Both the position numbers and the translations under genes were made by a program. Shown piece after piece: positions 25,401 to 31,693 of a stretch of 41,180 nt of DNA. Origin of the DNA: Planctomycetota bacterium (GTDB lineage: Bacteria; Planctomycetota; SZUA-567; H5-PLA8); assembly GCA_026692735.1 (NCBI GenBank), contig JAPLOD010000687.1:1-41180 (forward strand), given 5' to 3'. The notes below the pieces were generated by a model. The model had not been told where the DNA came from and made no database searches. It worked only from the letters and a program-made list of their open reading frames with translations. Each line of letters starts with the position of its first letter. Positions within the stretch are counted from its first letter, which is position 1.

Positions 25401-25687
25401 AAGTTTTCGAGCCACTTGATCTGGTCCTGCGGCCCAACGCCGAACGAGAGCGGCGAGCGGGCGGTCTCGCATGTGGCGAGGGCGTCGCCTTTGTAGCGGA
25501 TGCTCAGCAGCGCGCCCGTGGTTTCATCGAAATCGAGCGCCATGTCGCCGTGGACGAACGACGTGGTCGCGGCGCAGGCCGCGGACAAATTCAAAATGCA
25601 AAATGAAAAATGCAAAATGAACACCAAACGGCGCCGATTGTGCATCTTGGATTTTTGAGCTGTGCATTTCCACGCGTCGTCCCTCAT
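22484..25687 (-). CDS. Secreted alpha-amylase-like (GH13-type) multidomain protein
   Basis: The 1067-residue protein has a beta-sandwich before the barrel (about 45-285; MALDFDETTGALLSIRYKGD). The GH13-like barrel (about 295-660) shows region II GVDGYRVDAC (nucleophile Asp446), region III ILAEAEG (acid/base Glu497) and region IV HVESHD (Asp560). Region I is altered: DMVPHGG instead of DxVxNH. About 400 residues follow, with a WYSGIYWRPQG segment and late LamG/DUF1080-like strands (CSLRIEKVEGGLKLSFEG). The start at 25687 overlaps the upstream stop as ATGA, implying translational coupling; Met15 (25645) is an alternative. Five tandem heptamers encode the hydrophobic core of its signal peptide (residues 23-34). 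A secreted alpha-glucan-type or related glycosidase is likely; specificity is unknown. Confidence 0.8.
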   Translation of the reverse strand: MRDDAWKCTAQKSKMHNRRRLVFILHFSFCILNLSAACAATTSFVHGDMALDFDETTGALLSIRYKGDALATCETARSPLSFGVGPQDQIKWLENFAARGTGTVVKREQPAADTLEFTIRAGDFELVERYKLHAAPARLDRSLTLTNRGPEAVKLRNVNFKTFGVAATKDGFYRFPHQWPPQSHTFAEMKKGQKHGGGGSIAPLVAQLSPTRSLLWLSYATDPSWLRVEEGDGRFDVVQDVQAAGFLKPNEPQEIGFVSMQVVEAGYWEALPAMWRWMDSVGLKVPADRPAWVEEAILYCFHPGGTIGSNFKDLGGFKNATEYLLPTIPKLGATAIWIMPIEQKSPYWPFDYYKFMDGLGTAEDYKALVKRAHELGLRVWQDMVPHGGSPQAVHNKAHPEFMLRREDGSNLNYWLNDFALPEWQKFMAGVATHYCREYGVDGYRVDACGGSKEPNWNPDIPYARASHALLWGGLGMLGGIRKAVRDVNPKDGAILAEAEGARLLAVADAQYDFGFCYNVCHQWRREPAADFVAHLQEYLEEQKYVEPRGAVRLRHVESHDSLRAELWYGVDGMHAMYALSAWIDGIPLIYHGMENGHSFALRAINEIRKSRPELSRGEAFYRAVKCDAPDVFTCLRKLGDKQSVVVINFGRDRVKATLTWPGGQAQMLLEPLAFNLWPEPPPSNTAGPVGGNAGNAPDGGELKFTGATEWWVESLCGRLHGDYTPPPVVSKTGWYSGIYWRPQGTGILWQHDVLPLQPFPVLPQIGARTAKGFFAVGTPESAPAGLRLMADPDGLRLTGLGTAKVCYERVGPFSEGTRAGAVLSFGSVTFCCVGPDLIVSNDHYTVALRRQGGVVRELFVDGKVVAKDHDLYGDQEYMKASESDRIAAGDDVECSLRIEKVEGGLKLSFEGQLRGFWRFALKKPPIWFRNEYVFTDAPRFHQKYAFRTEKTFKDKNAFLAAIVQLPSAERFRFARGNESIVEDVVGQGTERRGQTKGKPAPERVEFLAGGARQWGLSGLRVPEGSDCNLFIHGRQFFITFLDGKGAAMEQGKWYEFEADWEAEPNAK
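25587..25621. repeat. Heptamer array E inside the GH13-like gene, coding for its signal peptide
   Basis: There are exactly five units on the plus strand: AAATTCA, AAATGCA, AAATGAA, AAATGCA, AAATGAA. On the minus strand they encode FILHFSFCILNL, the h-region. A degraded inverted arm (TGCATCT, TGGATTT, TTGAGCT, GTGCATT; 25641-25668) lies just 5' in the gene. The family is shared with array D at the gene's other end. Confidence 0.9.
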
Positions 25688-26955
25688 CGCCGTCGCCCCT
25701 TCTTGATGATGCTCGCGGCGCAGCGCACCAGCATGTCCCCGGCTTCGGGCGCGAGCTTGCTGCTGCTGAAGAACGTTGTCTCATAGCCGCCGCGCGCGAA
25801 GGCTTCCTTGTGCGGCACGTAGCCGACCATGCCGTTGGCCACGCCGACGACCCACGCGCGTATGGGATGCGCCAGTTGCTTCAGCTTCAGGCCCAGCTCA
25901 ACGAACATCTCCGCGGGGATGGACGCAAACGCGTACTCGTCCATGAAGAAGACCTGCACCTCCGCCAGTTGCTTGCCGCGAGCCTTGATCTCAGCCACGA
26001 CCTCGGGCATGCCGCGGTCGTAAATGGCGGAATCAATGAAGCGCTGCGCGCCCGTGGCCGTGCCCTTGATCTGGTCCCGCGTCAGCTTGCGGAACGGCAG
26101 CTTGATCACGCGCCGGTCTGACGCGATCCGCACCTTGCCGCGCCACTTCAGCGTTGGAATCACGCGCCATGCGTCGTCGGCCAGCAGCCGGCCTGCTGTC
26201 TCCAGCGGCACGTCGGCGCCATCCGCCGCGGGGTCGGAGGTGTGCACGTTGCCTTGCGTGCCGTTGAGGAAGAGCGTCACGGGGCAGCCGCGCTCTTTCA
26301 TGATCCTGGCCAGCGCGCCGGGGAAGCCCGCCGAGAACACCGTCTCCCCGCCGTAGTGCGTCGGGTGGCAGGCGTAGTTCACCAACGCGCCGAGCAGTTC
26401 GCCGCGCCCGTTCCGCGCGGCCAGCACGTTCACCTCGGGGTCAATGGGCCCCTCGAAGAAGAGCGCGTCCTCGTCACTGAAGCGCCCGTGCGTGCGCACC
26501 AGGCCGCTGCGGGTGACGACGCGGCGGTTGTGCGCCAGCCGCCATTCCAGCGCCCGGCCAAACCCGATCGAGCATGACTGCCGGTTGGCCAGCGCCGCGC
26601 CGAACATGACGACGATCTTCGCCAGCAGCCCCTCGACGTACGCATCCTCGCGCGCCACGTCGCCCACGGTGCAGACGGCCGGGCCGGCATGATTGTGCGT
26701 CGCCGCGACCATGATGTGGCTGCCCGGGAAGCCGTGCGCGGTCTCGATCCTCTTCCGCAGGTCGTTCACGTCCATCCGGCGGATGCTCAGCGTGTCGAGC
26801 TGTATGAACGCGACGCGCTCAGTCCCGCACTCAAAGACCGCGGCGCGTGCGAAGAGCGGGTCGGCCACGCGCTCGCCGATGATGAGTTTCAGCCAGCCGA
26901 TCTTCCGTGTCCCCACCGGCGGCGTGATGTCAACTTCCGCAAAGCCAGCCTTCAT
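25684..26955 (-). CDS. Neutral/alkaline non-lysosomal ceramidase-like protein
   Basis: The 423-residue protein begins MKAGFAEVDITPPVG, the hallmark start of the PF04734-type ceramidase-like family in planctomycetes and relatives. Probable zinc-site residues are ATHNHAGP (His87, His89) and NYACHPTHYGG. LFLNGTQGNVHTSD matches the conserved nucleotide-free active-site loop of the family. No signal peptide is seen, so it is cytoplasmic here, and the true substrate is probably not ceramide; these truncated members often sit in sugar-catabolic loci. GGAGG lies 6 bp before the ATG. Its TGA overlaps the start of the GH13-like gene by 4 bp, so the two are translated from one mRNA. Confidence 0.85.
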   Translation of the reverse strand: MKAGFAEVDITPPVGTRKIGWLKLIIGERVADPLFARAAVFECGTERVAFIQLDTLSIRRMDVNDLRKRIETAHGFPGSHIMVAATHNHAGPAVCTVGDVAREDAYVEGLLAKIVVMFGAALANRQSCSIGFGRALEWRLAHNRRVVTRSGLVRTHGRFSDEDALFFEGPIDPEVNVLAARNGRGELLGALVNYACHPTHYGGETVFSAGFPGALARIMKERGCPVTLFLNGTQGNVHTSDPAADGADVPLETAGRLLADDAWRVIPTLKWRGKVRIASDRRVIKLPFRKLTRDQIKGTATGAQRFIDSAIYDRGMPEVVAEIKARGKQLAEVQVFFMDEYAFASIPAEMFVELGLKLKQLAHPIRAWVVGVANGMVGYVPHKEAFARGGYETTFFSSSKLAPEAGDMLVRCAASIIKKGRRR

Positions 26956-26969
26956 GACGTACCTCCTCA

Positions 26970-26992
26970 TTCACCGCAGAGACGCAGAGAAC
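26970..26992. repeat. Dispersed intergenic word, copy 2 of TTCACCGCRGAGACGC
   Basis: TTCACCGCAGAGACGCAGAG followed by AAC. It matches the segment at 761-792 over its first 20 bases with A/G changes only. It lies 15 bp upstream of the ceramidase-like ATG, next to the ribosome site. Confidence 0.65.
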
Positions 26993-27004
26993 GAACAGGG
27001 CTCC

Positions 27005-27108
27005 GGGTTCGTGGTTTGTGGTTCGTTGTTTGTGGTTCATAGTTTCGCGCGCTGTGCGCCGCTGCGTGAACTACAAACTACGAACCACAAACCAAGAACC
27101 ACGAACCT
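27005..27108. repeat. Heptamer array F, inverted TGGTTCG / CGAACCA arms
   Basis: The left arm is GGGTTCG, TGGTTTG, TGGTTCG, TTGTTTG, TGGTTCA, TAGTTTC (27005-27046). The right arm is TGAACTA, CAAACTA, CGAACCA, CAAACCA, AGAACCA, CGAACCT (27067-27108). Six units face six units around a 20-base loop, giving a long imperfect hairpin 10 bp beyond the DegT gene stop. Confidence 0.92.
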
Positions 27109-27118
27109 TGCGGTTGCA

Positions 27119-28375
27119 TCACAGTTCCTTGACGTTCTCCATCACCTTGCGTATCGCGTGCGCCACCAGGCGGGCCACGTCCGGACCGTTGGGCGCGCGC
27201 AGCGGCGTCGTCATGCCGGTGTGCCTGTCGCTGTGCTTCTGCGCGTTCGGGTACTGGTGCAGCGAGTAATCCACGGGCCGCGCGTGCGGCGAACTCCACG
27301 GATGCCCCTCGCCGAATCCGTTCTTGGCCTGGAACACAGTCATGGCCGGCAGGATGAACGCCTGCCAGACGCTCGTCTCCACCCCTTCGGCCTGCAGCGC
27401 CTTCATGATCTTGTAGCGGAAGTCGCTGGCGTCCTCCGCGTGGCCAAGCTGCTCCATGTCGAAGCGCAGGGTGTAATTGTACCAGTTGTGGACGCAGTGC
27501 TGCGGCTCCTCCGGCAGGATGAGCCCCGGCACGCCGCGCAGGCCCTCCGTCAGCGCTTCCGCGTTCTCACGCTGCCGAGCCAGGTAGCCGTCAAGCTTCG
27601 TCAGTTGCGCGCGGCCGAACGCGGCGCCCAGGTCGTCGTTGCGGTACATCCAGCCCATCGCGTACGCGTGGAAATCGCGCCCTTCGCCCGGCCTGCGCGT
27701 CTCGCCGAACGACCATAACTGCAGCGCGGCGGCGTGCAGCGCCGGATCGTCGGTGACGAACATGCCGCCTTCCCCGGCGCACAGGCACTTGTTCTGGTTG
27801 AAGCTGAACGCGGCGCAGTGGCCCCACGTCCCGACCTTCTTGCCGCGGTAGGCAGCGCCGTGAGCCTGACAGGCGTCCTCGATGACCTTCAGGTTGTGCC
27901 GGTGGGCGATCCGTATGAGCTTGTCCATCGGGACGGGCAGGCCGTGCAGATGCACCGCGATGATGGCTTTGGTGCGCGGCGTGATGGCCGCTTCGATCTT
28001 GTCGAGGTCAATGTTCATCGTGTCGTAGTCAATGTCCACGAAGACGGGGATGCAGCTATGGTGCAGCGCGCAGGTTGCCGACGACGACCACGAATACGCC
28101 GGCACAAGCACCTCGTCGCCGGTGCCGCAACCGCACGCCACGACGCCCATGTGCAGCGCCGCCGTGCCGGAATTGGTCGTGATGGCGTACTTGTTGCCGT
28201 TCCATGCGGCGAACTCTTTCTCGAACGCCGTGCAGTTCGGGCCGAAGGCGTGGTTCGTGCCTTCCAGCGAGGCCATGACCATCTTCCGGTCAACGTCGTC
28301 TATCGGCGGCCACGGTTTGATCGTGCCATCGGGGATTGCTTTCGGGCCACCCTTGACCGCAAGCTGTTCCGCCAT
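27119..28375 (-). CDS. DegT/DnrJ/EryC1/StrS-type PLP aminotransferase
   Basis: The 418-residue fold-type I PLP enzyme has TNSGTAALHMGVVACG (phosphate-binding start, 67-82), Asp167 in VIEDACQAHGA (pairs with the PLP ring nitrogen) and the internal-aldimine Lys196 in SFNQNKCLCAGEGGM. The family usually transaminates keto-sugars in amino-sugar biosynthesis. Here it sits among glycosidases and oxidoreductases rather than nucleotide-sugar genes, so a role in sugar catabolism or surface-glycan synthesis cannot be decided. ATG 28375 is preceded by AGAGGGGGCGGG; further upstream codons run into a repeat and were rejected. It lies 40 bp downstream of the second GH130 gene, same strand. Confidence 0.88.
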   Translation of the reverse strand: MAEQLAVKGGPKAIPDGTIKPWPPIDDVDRKMVMASLEGTNHAFGPNCTAFEKEFAAWNGNKYAITTNSGTAALHMGVVACGCGTGDEVLVPAYSWSSSATCALHHSCIPVFVDIDYDTMNIDLDKIEAAITPRTKAIIAVHLHGLPVPMDKLIRIAHRHNLKVIEDACQAHGAAYRGKKVGTWGHCAAFSFNQNKCLCAGEGGMFVTDDPALHAAALQLWSFGETRRPGEGRDFHAYAMGWMYRNDDLGAAFGRAQLTKLDGYLARQRENAEALTEGLRGVPGLILPEEPQHCVHNWYNYTLRFDMEQLGHAEDASDFRYKIMKALQAEGVETSVWQAFILPAMTVFQAKNGFGEGHPWSSPHARPVDYSLHQYPNAQKHSDRHTGMTTPLRAPNGPDVARLVAHAIRKVMENVKEL

Positions 28376-28398
28376 AACCCGCCCCCTCTCATGTTCGG

Positions 28399-28429
28399 TC
28401 TGCGTGCATCCGCGTTCATCCGCGGTTCC
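28399..28429. repeat. Dispersed word TCTGCGTGCATCCGCG, copy 2, overlapping the GH130 stop
   Basis: TCTGCGTGCATCCGCG (28399-28414) is followed by TTCATCCGCGGTTCC. On the minus strand the second part encodes the C-terminal Asn-Arg-Gly and TGA of the GH130 protein. The 16-bp core is identical to the copy at 10862-10877. Confidence 0.7.
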
Positions 28430-29450
28430 ATACGTGCGCCAGCAGTTCGTCGAGCGGCGCGGTTGCCAGAGCAATCGCCGTGTCGCACACGCCGTAATAC
28501 AGATACACCAGCCCGTCCTTGACGACGTTGGCCGTCGGGAAGATGACGTTCGGAATGTACAGCCCGAACTTCTCGTAGTACGTCTGCGGTTCCATGATGA
28601 ACCGCTGCGTCCGCGCCAGGACCTTGCGCGGGTCGTTCAGGTCCAGCAGCATCGCGCCCAGGCGGTAGACCACGCGCCGCGTCGGAGGATATTCGTCCTC
28701 GACGCCGTGGTAGAACGCCAGCCAGCCCTTGCTGGTGCGGATGGGCGGCGCCGCCCCACCAATGCGGCCGCCTTCCCATGTCGCTTCAGGCCTGGCCAGC
28801 AGCACAGGCTCCGACCAACGCGCAAGATCGTCGGAGAAGGAAAGCCAGATGCCGGGCTGGTCCGTGCCGTGCTGCGGCCCCACCAACTGCAGAGGCCGGC
28901 GCAGCATCGCGTATCTGCCGTTGATCTTCTCGGGAAACAGGATCACGTCGCGGTCGTCGAGCTCAACCGGCGTCGGCCAGCACTTGATCTCCCAATGCAC
29001 GCGGTCCTTTGAAACCGCGATGCCCGAACGCGTCATGTTCTCTTTTGGGTCGCCGCTGAAGCCGGGATACTGCGCCTCCGAAGACTGCGGCACGCCCAGC
29101 CCCGTCGGGTTGGAGTTCCACGCGTAGGGCCTGTACGCGAACGTCATGTAATACGTGCCGTCAATCTTCACGACGCGCGGATCCTGCACGCTGCCGTACT
29201 TGCTGCCGGCCATTGCGGGCGTGAGCACCGGCGTGTCCTGCACGTGCTTGAACTGCACGCCGTCATTGCTTTCCAGCATGCCGATGCAGCAGTGAAACGG
29301 GCGCAGTTGTCCCGCGGCACGCTCATACATGTAGAACTTGCCATCGTCGTCCAGCAGCACGCCCGGGTTGAACACGACCGCTCTGCGCCAGTCGTACAGC
29401 CCCGGCTGGACGATCGGGTTTTCGGCACAGCGTTTGAACGTGACCGACAT
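28416..29450 (-). CDS. GH130-like glycoside phosphorylase/hydrolase, copy 2
   Basis: The 344-residue beta-propeller protein has CAENPIVQPG, VFNPGVLLDDDGKFYMYER, a catalytic-region Asp90 in SVQDPRVVKIDGTYYMTF, DVILFPEKINGRYAMLRRP and GAAPPIRTSKGWLAFYHG. All are GH130 landmarks. It diverges strongly from the copy at 18624-19631, so they probably serve different oligosaccharides. It has no signal peptide and is cytoplasmic. An AGGA site precedes the ATG, which lies 9 bp after the FAD oxidoreductase stop, indicating an operon. The final residues HVWNRG* are partly repeat-derived: the gene's natural end appears to have been replaced or extended by the dispersed word at 28399-28429. Confidence 0.87.
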   Translation of the reverse strand: MSVTFKRCAENPIVQPGLYDWRRAVVFNPGVLLDDDGKFYMYERAAGQLRPFHCCIGMLESNDGVQFKHVQDTPVLTPAMAGSKYGSVQDPRVVKIDGTYYMTFAYRPYAWNSNPTGLGVPQSSEAQYPGFSGDPKENMTRSGIAVSKDRVHWEIKCWPTPVELDDRDVILFPEKINGRYAMLRRPLQLVGPQHGTDQPGIWLSFSDDLARWSEPVLLARPEATWEGGRIGGAAPPIRTSKGWLAFYHGVEDEYPPTRRVVYRLGAMLLDLNDPRKVLARTQRFIMEPQTYYEKFGLYIPNVIFPTANVVKDGLVYLYYGVCDTAIALATAPLDELLAHVWNRG

Positions 29451-29459
29451 GCGCAGTCC

Positions 29460-30803
29460 TCACCCTTTGAAGTTGGGCAGAAACGCGCCCATCTTCTTCA
29501 GCCGCGACTGGAGTTCCGTGACGTCCACGCTGCGCGGGTCTTTCTTCCTCTCGACCGCCAGCGCCGCGGCCATGCCCGCCGCCTGGCCCGTGATGTAGCA
29601 GCCCGGCATGACGCGCACGGAGCCCTGGATGTAGCGGTCCGAACTGAGGCAGCGCCCGGCGACGAGGACGTTCCGCAGTCCCTGCGGCAGACGCGTGCGG
29701 AAAGGACTGCCGTCGGTCTCGCCCTTGCCGTAGCGCAGCGTCTTGAACTCATCCTCTAACTTCTCGAAGTTGTTCGCATCCGGCGTCGAAGCGTGGATTT
29801 CCACCGGGTACGAAAAGCGGCCGATCTCGTCGTCGAAGACAGCGCGCTTCTTGAAGTCGTCGAGGTTCAGCACGTAGTCGCCGGTGATGCGCCGGCTTTC
29901 GCGCACCCCCGGCAGCGAGCCGGTGGCCGCCAGCACCATCTGCTCAAAGCCTTTCAGATACCGTTTGTAGTAGCGCTCGTATTCGAGCATGCTCTTGCGG
30001 CCCCACAGCAGCGCCTTGGTCAGCGACCGCTCATCCGTCGAGTCCACGCCGAAGGTGTGGCCGATGTTCCCGCCACCGATGTGTTGCCCCACGCGCCACA
30101 TGCCGGGCAAGTGGCGGTCTTCCTGCGTGAAGACCTTGTCCTTGAAGGCCCGCGGCAGTTCCTTCTCGGCGTTGAGGCCCGACTTGCGGACGGCGTCCCA
30201 ATCAATGCCCGCCCACAGGCTGCAGAGCGTCCCGGGCATCATGCTGCCATTCGCGTCGCCCTTCTCAAACGGCGCGCCGGCCCACGCCGCGATGTCGCCG
30301 TCGCCCGTGCCATCCACGAACACCTTGGCCCGGACCGCACACAGGCCGCTCTTGCCGCTGCAGATAACGTGGGTGACGCGGGCGTCGCGCGTATCAACGG
30401 CGATGACCTGCGTCTGGAACGAGAACGCCATGCCCGTGCCCACGACGAGCTCGTCGTAGACGCGCTTCAGGACTTCGGCCTGGACGTTCACGCAGCCGAG
30501 CGTACCGCGCTTGTCGTCGGGCCCCGTGCCGCCGGCGTCGAAGAGCCTGTCGTAGACTTCCTGGCCGAAACCGCCCGCGAGGAAGTTCACGCCGTCGCCG
30601 AAGGGCATGAATGCCGGGACCAGCGCCGCCGTGCCCATGCCGCCGAAACAACTGTGCGCTTCAGCGAGGAAGACGCTGCGTCCCTGCCGCGCGGCCGTGA
30701 CCGCCGCCGCGAGCCCCGCGGGCCCGCCGCCGGCCACCATGATGTCCACGGTGTGCCGGACGGGGACGGAGCGCTCAAAGGTGACGACTTGAGGTTGAGG
30801 CAT
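29460..30803 (-). CDS. FAD-dependent oxidoreductase (FAD_oxidored family)
   Basis: The 447-residue protein has the dinucleotide-binding motif DIMVAGGGPAGLAAAVTAAR (20-39), an acidic strand end (LAEAHSCFGGMGTAALVPAF) and the second FAD segment VFVDGTGDGDIAAWAGAP. It closes with the family C-terminus, NVLVAGRCLSSDRYIQGSVR then PGCYITGQAAGMAAALA. This is the PF12831 type, common in PVC bacteria in carbohydrate loci; substrates are mostly unknown. No signal peptide is obvious. It is the first gene of a minus-strand run leading to GH130 (9-bp gap) and DegT. The ATG follows AAAGGA, which sits exactly at the edge of heptamer array G. Confidence 0.85.
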   Translation of the reverse strand: MPQPQVVTFERSVPVRHTVDIMVAGGGPAGLAAAVTAARQGRSVFLAEAHSCFGGMGTAALVPAFMPFGDGVNFLAGGFGQEVYDRLFDAGGTGPDDKRGTLGCVNVQAEVLKRVYDELVVGTGMAFSFQTQVIAVDTRDARVTHVICSGKSGLCAVRAKVFVDGTGDGDIAAWAGAPFEKGDANGSMMPGTLCSLWAGIDWDAVRKSGLNAEKELPRAFKDKVFTQEDRHLPGMWRVGQHIGGGNIGHTFGVDSTDERSLTKALLWGRKSMLEYERYYKRYLKGFEQMVLAATGSLPGVRESRRITGDYVLNLDDFKKRAVFDDEIGRFSYPVEIHASTPDANNFEKLEDEFKTLRYGKGETDGSPFRTRLPQGLRNVLVAGRCLSSDRYIQGSVRVMPGCYITGQAAGMAAALAVERKKDPRSVDVTELQSRLKKMGAFLPNFKG

Positions 30804-30813
30804 GGTTGGTCCT

Positions 30814-30848
30814 TTGTCAGTGGTCAGTTGTCAGTTGTCGGTTGTCGG
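30814..30848. repeat. Heptamer array G, TTGTCAG units
   Basis: There are five units: TTGTCAG, TGGTCAG, TTGTCAG, TTGTCGG, TTGTCGG. It is the same family as array A. Its edge provides or borders the AAAGGA ribosome site of the FAD oxidoreductase gene on the minus strand. Confidence 0.88.
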
Positions 30849-31141
30849 CCGTAAGGCGCTCGGCGTCAAGTGTGCGAAACGCCAAAGGCGGAGAGACCAG
30901 GTGAGGGCGCGGGCCACAGCGTCCTCAAGTTGGCGTCGCACCAAGCCGATATTCATACCGTCGTCGTGCCACCAACGGTGGGGCGCATCACGGCTGAAGC
31001 AGTCGGCGCGGTGCCATGGCAGGATGCGCCGCCGTCCTTGGCACATCCGTTGCTGCGCACGACCAGGGATCTCGCAGATCGCCGACGCAAGCACAATGTG
31101 TTGCGGCGCAGGCGAAGACAAGGCTTTTCAGGAGCACCGGC
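30849..31141. other. Intergenic stretch without a supported gene
   Basis: Open frames exist on both strands because of the high GC, but their translations are Arg/Pro/Ala-rich and show no ribosome site, family motif or plausible start. It may contain the promoters for the divergent FAD oxidoreductase and cupin genes; no convincing -35/-10 pair was seen. Decayed coding DNA is possible. Confidence 0.5.
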
Positions 31142-31360
31142 ATGTTCGATCTGTCCCCAACGTGGTCACAACAGATGTACGTCATCGCAGTGCTTGCCGC
31201 AGAGAACGGCCGGCCGTTGTGGGAACTCCACGACGAAGCCCCGCCGCCGCGCAGCACCGACAGCCCGCGCAGTTCCGCGCGCGCGTCCGCGCGTGCGTCT
31301 GCTCGCAAGAGCGAGGAGGCCATCTCATATGCCGGGAGCCACGAAGCAGGGCTTGCCTGA
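31142..31360 (+). CDS. Doubtful small ORF upstream of the cupin gene
   Basis: The 72-residue frame starts at ATG 31142 with AGGAG 8 bp upstream (MFDLSPTWSQQMYVIAVLAA...). The first ~35 residues look protein-like; the rest is a low-complexity Ser/Ala/Arg run. It overlaps the cupin start by 32 bp in another frame, which would allow coupling. No family is recognised. It may be a leader peptide, a short real gene or chance. Confidence 0.3.
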   Translation: MFDLSPTWSQQMYVIAVLAAENGRPLWELHDEAPPPRSTDSPRSSARASARASARKSEEAISYAGSHEAGLA

Positions 31361-31679
31361 TGAGTTGAGCGCCGGGGCGCCAGCGCGCCTTGAGGACCTC
31401 ACGGGCTACCAGACAGGTTCCATCGTCAGCCGCCAGATCATTCAGAAGAAGACCGGCTCGGTGACGCTGTTCGCCTTCGATAAAGGCCAGGCGCTCAGCG
31501 AGCACATCGCCCCTTTTGACGCCATGGTCCAGGTGCTCGACGGGGAAGTGGAGATCACCATCTCCGGCAAGCCGCTCAAGGTCTCGAGCGGCGAAGCGGT
31601 AATCATGCCCGCCAACAAGCCGCACGCGTTGCGCGCTCTGACGCGGATGAAAATGCTGCTGACGATGATACGGACGTGA
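31329..31679 (+). CDS. Small cupin-domain protein
   Basis: The 116-residue protein is a single cupin barrel: VTLFAFDKGQALSEHIAPFDAMVQVLDGEVEI (motif 1 region, G-x5-H-x-A then the conserved DG turn) and GEAVIMPANKPHALRALTRMKMLLTM (motif 2, with P-x3-PH-x-L). Only one His from each motif is clear, so a metal site may be partial. It resembles the AraC-independent small cupins often used as sensors or isomerases. The ATG at 31329 has GAGGAGG about 10 bp upstream. Longer in-frame extensions upstream are Arg-rich noise. It converges with the TPR-linker gene, 14 bp apart. Confidence 0.75.
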   Translation: MPGATKQGLPDELSAGAPARLEDLTGYQTGSIVSRQIIQKKTGSVTLFAFDKGQALSEHIAPFDAMVQVLDGEVEITISGKPLKVSSGEAVIMPANKPHALRALTRMKMLLTMIRT

Positions 31680-31693
31680 GCCGGAGGATCGCC

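Noticed and set aside
30870-31328. Extension of the cupin frame by 153 codons
   Set aside because: The extra residues are Arg/Pro-rich without a ribosome site; GAGGAGG lies just before the ATG at 31329.
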